A DNA stretch of 64,000 nucleotides, from the NCBI GenBank assembly GCA_965644295.1, contig CBFFRP010000348.1, forward strand, positions 62,001 to 126,000, written 5' to 3'. This document shows, one piece after another, positions 1-10,817 of the stretch (positions are counted from its first letter, which is position 1; each line of letters begins with the position of its first letter). The DNA is from Paraphysomonas bandaiensis (taxonomy: Eukaryota > Chrysophyceae). A model generated the notes under the pieces. That model was not told the DNA's origin. It was given only the letters and a program-made list of their open reading frames with translations, and searched no databases. The position numbers were made by a program, and so were the translations under genes.

Positions 1-3000
1 ATGGCATAGAAAATGCTGAGCGCAACGTTTTACCTACTTTAAACAATCTTCTGGAGAATAGAGAGATGGCACTGGACGATGGACGCTTCCTAATGCGACG
101 ACCAACAGATTCAGCATTCGCAGATGCCAGCTTGGGCCGGAATATTGTATTTGTGAGCGATAACTTTAGGGTAATTGCGTTAGGGCTTCCAGTACCACCA
201 TATTCGGGTCGTGCTTTGGACCCACCTCTACGTAGTAGGTTTCAGGTAAGAATAAGGCGCAGTAATGATGCTGTCGTAATGTTTCGCAGTGCCGTTTCGT
301 AGATGAACCCACTTCCGAAATGCTTGTGGCTGCAACTGATACCTCTGGAATTGATAGGCAGAAAATTCAGTCATTAGTTACTTTTTATGAGGTTACGATA
401 TATTATATGTTGTAGTTTTATGACTAATTCATGTGTATGCAGACTTTGCGCAATGTCAGGTATCTTTTGTATAGCAATGTAGCGCTGATACCAGGCTCAC
501 ATATATTCTAGAGAAGCAGCTGTGGGAGATGACGTCAGTTTGACTGGCCTGACAGGTACTACATGTATATTTGTCACGAAGTTTAGATTATATACACATG
601 CAGTGTTTTCGCAGAATGGATTCGCCCAGGCCATCAAACTGCTGGAAAACTTTCCTGGTGAGTGCGGTGTGGTGCCCTGCAGAATATCCTAATTAGATAT
701 GACTTGATAACAGCTATGACGCCTCTGGAGGCCGTGGAGCGGTTTGTTCCTACTGTCACATGGATGCACAAGTCTCTGCCGGAGCGGTTTCAGCATCCCC
801 TTAAGCAAGCAGTGGAAAGTCTCGGGGGTGGGCGAAACCATCGCTCATACGAGATTGCTGAGACTAGAACGGAGCAAGGGAAGGCAGAACTTACTTTTTG
901 CTCGATAGGGGGTGGAGTTATGGACACGCTTCGTAGTAATCCAGTCACTGTGCAAGCTGCTGCTGGTGACGAGAATGTGTCTCACACCTACTCTGATACC
1001 GCTGCTGCAGAGGAATCACTGAACAGTGCATCGGTAAAGCTACTTCCGACCCAAAAACAGATTTTAAGTGATCTCCTTTTGGACCACTCTATCGGACAGC
1101 ATATATGCCTTCTGGGTCCCAAGGTGAAACGTCTTCATTCTTTATCTCGCTTGATTAACGTACTCACAGGGTAGTGGAAAGTCTGTTATAGCACGTGAAT
1201 TCGGTAGAGCACTAGGCTACAACAGCATCCGCGTATTCCCTCTCTATCAGGAACTGACCTCTCGTGACTTACTTCAACGCCGAATAACTGACAGTGATGG
1301 TAATACGTCATGGGCTGACAGCCCTTTGGTTCGCGCTGCCAGAGAAGGGGGGCTGTGTATACTAGATGGTGTTCACACGCTCGATGTACATGCTCTGTGT
1401 TCCCTGCGACGTTTGTTGCAGGACAGCGCTGTCGATCTCCCTAATGGAGAGCGACTTGACCTTCTGTCTGCAGACGAAGCCCTCAAAGGAGTATCTGGTG
1501 CGTCTTGGTTGCCACTCGTGTGTTCACCAAGTATCACTCACTTCGTATTCTCTTGTAGGCGTGCATCCGTCATTTCGAGTGGTGGCACTGGGACTCTTTC
1601 CTCCAAAGAAGGGAGAGGGATCGCATGGTGTAAATGATAGTAGACAGAGATATATTACTTCTGATCTTGGCTTTTCGTACCATTATCTGCCGAAAGGTAG
1701 TAAAGACGATATTCTAGCTGTATTAGCGGCATCGGATACTGCAGCGAATACTGAGGGTGCTCACACGCGGCACTCAAAAATAATGCGATTGCTTACTGAT
1801 GCCCTGGCAGCACTGAATGAAATAGCCGGTATACACTATAGAATGTCTTGCTTTTCCGTTACAGTTACATGCATGTATTTAGGGGATGCACACCCAGAGC
1901 TCCAGCCATCTTTCCGACACGCTCTTAATATCAGAACAGCCCTGGGTACGCATGCTTATGACGAAACCGCGTCTGTGGAATCAATATTGCGTCATGCGCT
2001 TGAGAATGCTTTTCTTATTCGTTATATGCCGGGCATCGTATCTGAACAGTTTGAAGTTGCAATGGAAAAGGTCGGTTTGGCACGCAGCACAAACTCCAAT
2101 GATGATGTTACCTTTGAGTTAAACGACAATGAACTTTCCATTGGAAATATTACCGTGCCGAGGTCGAATCCTGTAAACATTGAGAAAGTTCCTCGTCCCC
2201 TCTTCTTCGATAACATGGCTCAGCGGCGGATATTACAGGGCATGTTACGGACACATGTTTCCACCGACCACAATGCTACACTTTTAATTGGCAATCAGGG
2301 TGTAGGGAAAAACAAGCTGGTTGACCACATGCTAGGTCTGCTTCGCCGGGAGAGAGAATATATTCAACTACATAGAGACACAACTGTTCAGTCCTTGACT
2401 GTACTTCCGCTTCTTCAGGACGGTAGGATTGTATATGAAGACTCACCGCTGTTGAGGGCAGCTAAATTCGGCCGTGTTCTCGTTGTTGAGTAAGTGTGAT
2501 GCAACGGTTTTTGAAAAATATTAACAGCTATTCGCAGTGAGGCCGACAAAGCGCCTGTGGAGGTACTAGGTTTGCTGAAAATGCTTGCAGAAGACGGTGA
2601 ACTTGTACTATATGACGGCCGGAGACTGCTGTCTCAAGACAGAATTAAATCAGAATTCCCTTCGCTGGAGGGTGATAACACTGCATTGCCAAGTGACATT
2701 ATTCCAATTCATAAAGATTTCCGCCTAATAGTTTTAGCTAATCGACCCGGATACCCTTTTCATGGCAACAACTTGTTTCGTGAATGTGGAGACGTGTTTT
2801 CTATTCATGTTGTGGAAAATTTAGATTTGAAATCTGAGATTGAACTGCTTCGTGCTTATGGCCCCGATGTTCCTATCGATATTATAAGCAGGATTGCCCA
2901 CGCCTTTCAGGAGCTGAGAAAAGCTCATGAATCACAAGAGATGTCCTATCCATACAGTGCCCGTGAAGCTGTTGCTGTGGTGAAGCACGTCCAGAAATAC

Positions 3001-6000
3001 CCAGAGGACGGTGTCGCTGCTGCTGTGGAAGACATACTCAGTTTTGAAGCGTATAACCCCCGAGTTCGAAAACAAATTGCGCTTATTTTTCAGTCGAAGG
3101 GCATACCCGTCCCTATCCAGCCAAAAAACGGGGGGCATGGCGGAGATTTGACTCGTAAAGAGTACGTAGAGTCCAATATTCTCTTGGCGCCAGTAAGACC
3201 CATTCCTGCTCCCATGACGTACAATGCATCTTTGAATAGTGAATCTCAAGTCATCCCATGTGGGGTATACTCGCGACATGTCAAGCAAAAGCCATGGTCG
3301 TATAATGTGCACAAAGTATCAGATTTCAATGTTGAATCGAGCCGTTTATTGTCTTTCAGGTACGCAATGCAATGCTTGAAGTATAATTCGTACTGATTTC
3401 TGTGCAGTGAAGAAGTGGGACGAATATATGTTGGGGACCGCCGAAAGACTTTTCACAGAAATATGGTGGCAGGAATGGTCACCGATGAAGCTAACTCCAG
3501 TGTATTACATGTTCTCACTCGCTATCCACTACAGCTTTACTCCTTTTATCCGGTTTGTCGTCAATTTTAAACTAGTTATCTTTTGATTTACATGTTCAGT
3601 CTGATGCATCTGCCGACTACAAAACTGGAGGAGGCGGAAAATGTGTTACTCGGTCTCTAATAGATCCTGAAATGTGAGATTCGTATTCTGACTGACTGTG
3701 TACTCTTTACCTGTGTTGTGTAGTCACTGGAGATTAGGTGATCCTGAAGCAGTTTTAAGCCCACTTCCTGGAGGTGGTGCAGTTGTATACCTCCCTGAGG
3801 CTCATATGGGCTTGATTGCGCCCGGAACTTCGTGGACTGATATCAAACCTGTAGTTCACTGCGCATTACCTGCGTTGAAGAATGAAGTTTCCAACGCTGC
3901 AAATAAATCCGGGGGATTATTTGGTGTTGATGGGGAGAGTGTACTGCGAAACTTCTACTCTTTCATTGACAAAAGCGTGCCCACTAGTGAAGACAACAGT
4001 CATGCACCATCACTGAGTGCAATTTTCAAACAAGGAAAAAATACATTTCATTTGCTTGATCATGTTGGTAAGAAGTCCCACTCCGTAGTAATGCCCAATA
4101 TGTCTGTTCAGTCCGTGAACAGACTCAATATGCCAGATTCTGACCAGTCTTTATCTCATTGGATTGTAACCGGAAATATTGGTGATAAAGGGGCACATCG
4201 CTTTGGGCAATGTGTTGTATCCGTATCCGCTGCAGACAGTCATGCTGTGAGTCACAGCTTTGAGTATACAGTTCCACCAAACTCGCCGTATGCCAATGAT
4301 AAACCGATGCGGTATGTTTCGGGCTGGCAAGAGAGGGGTGCCCAATGGAAAACGGAACTTAACAACTCTGTTCATGCCAGTCCTTCCGATGCCGTTGGCG
4401 ATGCGCACTTAAGTGGGTCGTCAACTGTTCACTGTGGTGTTTTGTCATTCCCGCTGGATGCCCCTTCAAGACCTAATGTGTCATCTGGTATGCTTACAGT
4501 ATGGCCACGCACTGAAAGTGTTTCGTCCTCATCTGCACAGAACTCCGGGAAATTACGTATTGTACCTAGCGCCAATGTGACAGGTGATAATATGATCAAT
4601 GTCGTAGAGAGGTCGAAGTACGGATCAAAGAAAAGTATGTGGTTGTATTATTTTTTAGTTATTCTAAAGTTTTCTGCAGACACACAATATGAATCAATAC
4701 TTGAGGTTATTGACACAAGGAGTGGTGTGGCTAAAGATATTGATATTACGAACCCGGCAAAGGTGTCATCGGAAGAATTCGATGACATGAAGGCAGGAAA
4801 AGTAGTTGCTGTTTCCACCATTAAGTCACCTGATTATTCACTGGCTGCTGTCTTGGACAGTCAGGGCCTAATACGACTATTTGAAACAGATAACACTTCC
4901 CTTGAGATTAGTAAGAGGAGTTGGAAAAGGATAATGGGTGTTGTTGAACGTGAAAGTGTCGATGGAAACGTCCAGGGTCTGCGTGGAGAGGAAGGTACAA
5001 GTAAGCCGAGATTTGGAGTGGATACTCCGAAACATGGAAAGGAAGATAAGAATAATGACCCCCATGTTGGAGGTAATACATGGGCTGGGGGCACGGGAGG
5101 ATCCGATACTGCAGGTCTCGGAGGACGTGGAGGTATTTACGAGTATATGCTATGTCGCATGCTAACAAGTAGATTACATTTTGCTTCAGGTCCGTACAGG
5201 TTAGATAAGGGACACAAAGTTCATCAAGTGTCAGAAGAAGACAAAAAGATATCTGCAGAAGCGAAAGCACGCGCTGCCAAAATGGCCAAAGTATGTTATT
5301 GTTTGGTAACAGGGCATAGTTTTACGGGTTATTCTGCAGGAAGCCTTTGAACAACGAATGCGTGATATTAACATGGGAAAGGTATGAACACCGTTGCACT
5401 GCTCGCGCGTTGTGACTCGAATTATTTCTATAGACGGAGTTCGAGAGTTATGAAAGATTCAGAAACGCTGTGCAGCAACAGGCAAACCAGTTGAGGTTAA
5501 TATTTGAAGAAATGACAACTCGCTCTCAGGTTTGTGAAAATACACCCTGTTTCTTGTACGCAATAAAGTGCGTGGTTAGGAGCGTGTGTGGCTGCGAAAT
5601 CAAAATCATGGGGAATTAGACGATACGAAACTGATTGATGGCTTGACAGGGGATAGGTACGTTAAGATTTAGATATGTCATGAGTTTAACATTGAATTAT
5701 AGACTGGTGTATAAGCGGCGAGGACTCGCTGATAATGCTGACGACTCTGCTGAAGGGACTGGTGCCACAGTTATGAAAAAGTTAGTCGATATATTTTGTG
5801 GAGGACATCAATAAGATGTGTATGTCAATAGGCTTCAATTTGTGATGGATTGCTCAGGAAGCATGTACAGATTCAATGGACAGGATCGGTAAGGCATCTT
5901 TGTGTACATCCTTAGAGAGGTGTTTGAATTGTTGGCAGGCGGCTGGAGCGCATGTTGGAAGCAGCACTTTTGGTATTACTTCACTCTTACATTTCCAGAG

Positions 6001-6866
6001 TATTGATATCAGTTCATAGGTCATGATGGCAATGCCAAGTGGGGAGCGTATCAGTGCTGAAACGAGTAATTTAGAGTATTCTATTACTGGTGTGCAACTT
6101 CTATAGCACTTATTGCTCGGTGTAATGTTAAATTGTAGGTCACAGTGGTGATTCGGAAAATATTAGCTTTGTTCCTTTCGGCTCATATTCAGCCGTGAAA
6201 GATGAAAAATCTCGTTTGAAACTTCTACAGGTAGTTCATTTGTACCAGTTATAATGTTGTATCATGTTTCTTGTAACAGAAAATGGTTGCGCACACGCAA
6301 TTTTGTATGTCCGGTGAGTGCTCGAAAGTTGTATGTAGTTAGTGTAATTCTGTCTGCAGGAGACAACACACTTGAGGCTGCATCATATGCAGTAAAGAGT
6401 ATTGTAAACTCAGACACGTCTGGGGGAGAAGATAAACAGTATCAGAGGTATATTAAATATATTATTGCCCTTGGGGACTAAACTTTGTTACAAGATATGT
6501 ATTTGTGCTCTCCGATGCCAACTTTGAGAGATACGGAATATCCGCTTCTGACATTCGTCGTACTATGGTAAGTAATTTGTTTTTCTGACAAGTCACTTGA
6601 CGGTATTCATTAAATATTTGAATTGACAGCTGAAGGATCCAAGAGTTCAGGTTAGTCTGAGATATTAGCATCTGATATGTTGTCTCAATTGGATACATTC
6701 TTAACAGGTTCACTTCATTCTCATTGCATCGCTAGGTGATGAGGCTGAGCGATTTGCGACTGCTCTTCCTGCGGGACGAGTGCATATGTGCTACGAGAGC
6801 ACTGACCTGCCTTCTATATTTAAACGTATTTTGACTAGCTATGGTGGCGCTTTGGACACAAATTGA
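1..6866 (+). CDS. VWA8: VWA8-like AAA+ ATPase with C-terminal VWA domain (5' partial, multi-exon)
   Basis: The 3' portion of a von Willebrand factor A domain-containing protein 8 homologue; the 5' end lies left of the window and the frame is already open at base 3. The first exon (to 245) carries the family's sensor segment with FRVIALGLPVP and LDPPLRSRFQ. Two further AAA modules follow: Walker A GPKGSGKS, split by an intron ending near 1170, with Walker B LCILDG near 1350; and a second P-loop GNQGVGKN near 2300. The C-terminal part contains ELDDTKLIDGLTGDR (about 5610-5655), YKRRG and a MIDAS-type DCSGSMYRFNGQDR near 5845. The last exon ends with TGA at 6864-6866. Many GT-AG introns of about 40-60 nt interrupt it (for example 246-289 and around 2492-2537). 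In animals VWA8 is a mitochondrial matrix ATPase of poorly defined role. The identification is firm; exact exon borders are approximate. Confidence 0.93.
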
Positions 6867-8033
6867 GCGGTGACCGCAGTCAGATTAGGTCCTTTTTAAG
6901 TTAGTGACAGGTTTCAGTTGCTGTAGACTAACCATGAATGAGCACTTTTACATGCCAGCATTAGAGAAGAAACTACACATATTGCATTGTTAGTTGCAAT
7001 GGTTGCTGTAATTGTGCTGGTAATTCATTGTCGGTATAATTCTGAGTTTTGGTTAAACAATGCGTAAAATAGATGCACTTCTACATTCAAGTGCACGATC
7101 ATTTACTCTCCCCATTTATCCATATTATATTTACTTTAATATTGTCATTGAATATATATTATGGAGCGCATCTTGCAATATATCGCTAGCGATACCCATA
7201 AAACTACAAGAGAAGCTGAAAAAACTTCAAGTCAGCATGAACTCTAACCAACAAACACTCAGACTTCGATATCAGCAGGTGCTGTGAGTATGGAAAAAAA
7301 GTTGGGATGGTCTGTCGCGTAAGCATGTATACTACTTAATACTACACAGATGAGAAGTATTTTTCAAAAGCTATGAGAAAAGCTAAATTATATGGTACAA
7401 TAGTGTAAACAAGCACATGTAAAAGCATTGTCGCCGCGGAAGAAAAGGTTGACTGTCTATCACAATGAGTTTTATATATAAGTTGCAAGTATTATACTTG
7501 ACCATAATAATATTTCCAAAAACTAATAAGATGTTTGTGCGTAAAGCGGGCCTTTAACTACACACATGCGCACCACAGGACATAACATGAATGTCGTTTA
7601 TTAACTGGACACTCGACTACTCGTGGATAGGCCTATTCAAAATCCAGATCTCTACCATTGATATACTAACATTAAAGTCGTTTGATAAAGTAGTGGTGGA
7701 TGAATATATTAAACGGTGTAAACATTTTACCACCTCGACTGGCAGGGAAGGAGACAGATAGATCAGAGGATTCCAGTTGGATGGATCCAAAGGCGCTGCC
7801 TTTAACAGAGTTTTACGCTTTCCTCAGTAACATTGCAAAGGGTTCAGTGGGGCATAACGATCACGAGTGGAGGGATGCATAAGATGCTATTGGAGGAGGC
7901 GGGCACTGCAGGGTGCAGAGATGATTAACATGCGCTGGATAAAGACTTTCAATTCAGAACCCGGTGAAGAAGCAATCAGTGGTGTGAGTATCTGCTCATG
8001 CTCTTGTCTGCTGCTCACGGGCAGGCCGTGTAG
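6867..8033. other. Intergenic, no gene recognised
   Basis: AT-rich DNA downstream of VWA8. Short open frames (about 7060-7287 and 7700-7882) show no family motif and no convincing splice partners. Confidence 0.5.
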
Positions 8034-8170
8034 GCATCCTTTGTATATTTTTGTTCAAAGATGCTTCTAGTATTGAGATAACAATTATCTGTATATCAGC
8101 CGTAGTTGTATTGCAGTAATATAGATAATATTTGCTTCAATTTATTTCCGAAACATAATATGCTGACTGC
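8034..8170 (-). repeat. Dispersed repeat, inverted copy of 34764-34900
   Basis: About 137 bp that reappear, reverse-complemented and with scattered substitutions, at 34764-34900 beside the Tc1/mariner relic. The shared core runs through a TTGAGATAACAATTATCTGT block. The similarity stops abruptly on the GACTGC side, which is the point where the other copy abuts the Tc1 end. The repeat class is unknown and there are only two copies in the window. Confidence 0.75.
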
Positions 8171-9392
8171 CGATACGTTTTGGCATTTTCATCATTTTTT
8201 GATGTTTTTGATAACGAAGTGAAGTGATGTTATGACTATTAAGATGAGGATCACACTACCATCATACTGTACCCCTCATACGATACTCTGATACCTCCAC
8301 TATAGCATCATGAGGTCAGTGTAAGTCCATATCATAATATGCATATCTCATAACCTCTATTAGGCTTGACAAGGGATGGAAATGGATGCATAGAACCATG
8401 AGAGGATAATCAGAGAGATGAGCACACTGTGAGAGGAAGAGGGGCAGCATCCATATATGGAGACTCGGGGACTGTATGACAGCGATGGGAGACTATTGTC
8501 CTCTCTGCAGAGGGGCCAGAGGGCTCTGTGCAGTCTGTATATATGGGCTGATCTGCCCCCCTCTGTATTCGTCTGTACAGAGCAGCACACACAGCTGCAT
8601 GAGAGCATACAGAAGACCAGCCTCCATATAGCTGTGTATTCATGTATGTGAGAGTCCCCATAAAGAGTTTGGGTGTGAGTGTGATGCCATCGGAGACATT
8701 TTGTCGAGGTAAAAGGCGTTGTATAGATGTTGACTATATGCCTTGTAATATACGCTCCATACAGACGTCATATCACTCCCATTTCAAGAACCATTGTGGC
8801 AGCTGTGTGTCTATGGATTGTGGAGGGATGTGGACGGAAGCTAATATGTAGAATAAGTTCTCAAGGCGATGGAGAACAAGTTATCTGCTGATAGCGGTGA
8901 TAAGAAGGTATATATGCTAAGCACTAACGGTATAAGTGCTGATGAAATTGTACCACAGGAGTTTCAGAGGCCATGGCGCACCCCTACTTTCGTGAAATCA
9001 GAGCTGCGGAATCGTCAGCATAGAACTTTGTCGGGTCATAGTATTTTATGACATCTCTCCCCACAGCTTCGCACAGGTTTTTGTATACCATTCAAGTTTT
9101 TGGTGAATGATTCACATGTCATGTTGGGAGGTAGCTTACGTAAGGCATAGCTTTATTTCATTGCTGCATTGGTTTCTAGCACTAGTTATCATTTTTATGG
9201 CAGCACGTGCGCCCTCAAATACGTAATGTGTATTGGTAACGGACTGTGCCATACTAGAACCCCCTTTGCATACCGAAGTGTGGGAGCACCTTAGTATATA
9301 TGCCTATCTATGTATGTGGATATATTTGTATGTGTTCATTCAGATGAATATATGCGCAAATATACGCTCATTGTGTCGTTAATTTGTTATAG
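8171..9392. other. Intergenic with unassigned short open frames
   Basis: Contains a short palindromic CATCATTTTTTGATG near 8190 and open frames at about 8360-8660 and 8869-9051. None carries a recognisable domain, and no consistent exon chain could be built. Confidence 0.4.
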
Positions 9393-9484
9393 GGGGAGAT
9401 CTTCCAGAATATTGCCAGGAAATAATAGATTCATGGCGATCACACCACCCGTCCTGGGATATACAGTTATGGACTGATGAATAA
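9393..9484 (+). pseudogene. Fragment resembling an OCH1-like glycosyltransferase (DXD sugar-binding family)
   Basis: A 30-codon stretch after a possible splice acceptor (TTGTTATAG at 9384-9392) ends at TAA 9482-9484. It contains SWRSHHPSWDIQLWTDE, which fits the W..hPdW...lWtDe signature near the N-terminus of alpha-1,6-mannosyltransferase OCH1-like enzymes. No catalytic DXD region follows and no upstream exon was found, so this looks like a decayed scrap rather than a gene. Chance similarity is possible because the motif is short. Confidence 0.4.
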
Positions 9485-9681
9485 GACCTAGAACTACGAT
9501 AGATTGTAGTTAGATAAGAGTAGCACTGGTCGAATAATAAGCTAGTGTTGCAGTTCCTTGAATAATAGTTTGTTACGCTACGTTAAACTAGGGAGGGTAT
9601 ATAGGCAAAGTAGCACGTTTCACTGTATCAAAAAGTAGAAAAGTAATCTGTGCAAGACTTGGTACCTATGTCCGATGTAGT

Positions 9682-9703
9682 GGTATACCCTACGGGGTAT
9701 ACC
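9682..9703. repeat. Short perfect inverted repeat 3' of the small gene at 9715
   Basis: GGTATACCC and GGGTATACC separated by 4 nt, a strong hairpin 11 nt beyond the stop codon of the minus-strand gene. Function unknown; it could mark the 3' UTR. Confidence 0.6.
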
Positions 9704-9714
9704 GGTGTAATTTT

Positions 9715-10371
9715 CTACTTTTTGTTTTCTGCAGTCAATAGTGATTCGGTTGTTTGAACCTCCTCAGCATCAGATATTTGTCGAAAGTTTTCCGCCGCAG
9801 AGAGACGAGGAATAAATTGTGACACGATGTCAAATGCATTGGGTCTACGATTTCTAAAGAATCTCACGTAGTCGATGCAACTAACAAGGATTTTTGAAAA
9901 AGCTTTCCATTCTCGATCTGATTCCCTGTCTCGGATCACTTTCTTTATCTCGTTTTTTATATCGTCATTGTCCAGGAAAGCCCTTGCCTCTCTATGCTTT
10001 GTGCGCAATCCAGATAAGAACGCGATATCAGAGCCCTCTTTTGCTTCTTCGTATCTCTTCAATAGTATCTGTTTTAAATTTGAATACTGAAAGGTTTAAT
10101 ATAAAAGATGAAATACCTCAATTGAGCATATATGAATGGCACTTCTCTCTAAGAAATCGTCGTCACCAAATACACAAGATGTATACCCTTCTTCGATAAA
10201 GTGCAGCTCGTGAATTCTTCGATTTTGAATCTGGGCCAACAACTCGAATATGCAATCTACAGTAACTCCTGAAATATTTCCCATGACGCGCTTCAAATTT
10301 AACAAGAGTGACCGTTCTTCTTCGTTGTCGTCCATACCCATGCGTTGTGATATGTTACTAAATTCATTCAT
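9715..10371 (-). CDS. Hypothetical protein, two exons with a 30-nt intron
   Basis: Exons 10371-10117 and 10086-9715 join in frame across an intron of only 30 nt (10116-10087), which starts GTATTTC and ends TTTCAG, giving 208 aa. The start is the ATG of MNEFSNISQ. The open frame extends upstream without an ATG as far as a stop near 10480, so a further 5' exon cannot be excluded. The product is charged and apparently helical, with many Lys, Arg, Glu and Asp residues (KHREARAFLDNDDIKNEI, IRDRESDREW), no signal peptide and no membrane segment. I do not recognise a family. Its right-hand neighbour is the HAD gene, transcribed divergently from a shared interval that holds a perfect hairpin. Confidence 0.5.
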
Positions 10372-10525
10372 CCAATAATATTCATTTTTTCCGAGGTTTT
10401 TGTGACTTAAATGACTTAATGTTGGCAGTGTAATTGTAATTGCTTGTGACGACAATAACAGGTCAAATTCACCACACGATTATCTTCTGCAACGAACACC
10501 TCCACTCATTAATATCAGTCGTACA

Positions 10526-10579
10526 GTGGATGGCCCCTATAAGGATCTCAAATGGGCGCACCTTATAGGGGCCATCCAC
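10526..10579. repeat. Perfect 19-bp inverted repeat upstream of the HAD gene
   Basis: Arm 10526-10544 (GTGGATGGCCCCTATAAGG) is the exact reverse complement of 10561-10579, with a 16-nt loop. It lies in the divergent interval between the small gene (-) and the HAD-fold gene (+). It could be a regulatory palindrome, a small foldback element or a structured 5' UTR. Confidence 0.85.
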
Positions 10580-10600
10580 ACGGCAGAGTGGTAGCACTGG

Positions 10601-10684
10601 TACACAGGTACACTGTAGGTGTGCAGGTACAAACACACACACACAGCACACCTGTACACAGGTACACTGTAGGTATGCAGGTAC
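10601..10684. repeat. Direct repeat (two 30-bp copies) around a CA microsatellite
   Basis: TACACAGGTACACTGTAGGT begins both copies, 10601-10630 and 10655-10684. They differ at one base and flank an ACACAC run. The tract sits immediately upstream of the HAD-fold gene, within its likely promoter or 5' UTR. Confidence 0.85.
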
Positions 10685-10817
10685 CCACATCACACGGTGT
10701 GTATGTATGTATGCTGCCGGCAGAGCGGATAGTCCATCAATCCCACCCACTCACCCTCTCACACTGCTGTTAGTACCCTCCACTTTAAAGGAACCAGGCA
10801 TCAATTGCTATAGAATT

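Noticed and set aside
8360-8661. Overlapping 60-80 codon frames on both strands
   Set aside because: Both strands are open because of low stop density; no protein family signature.
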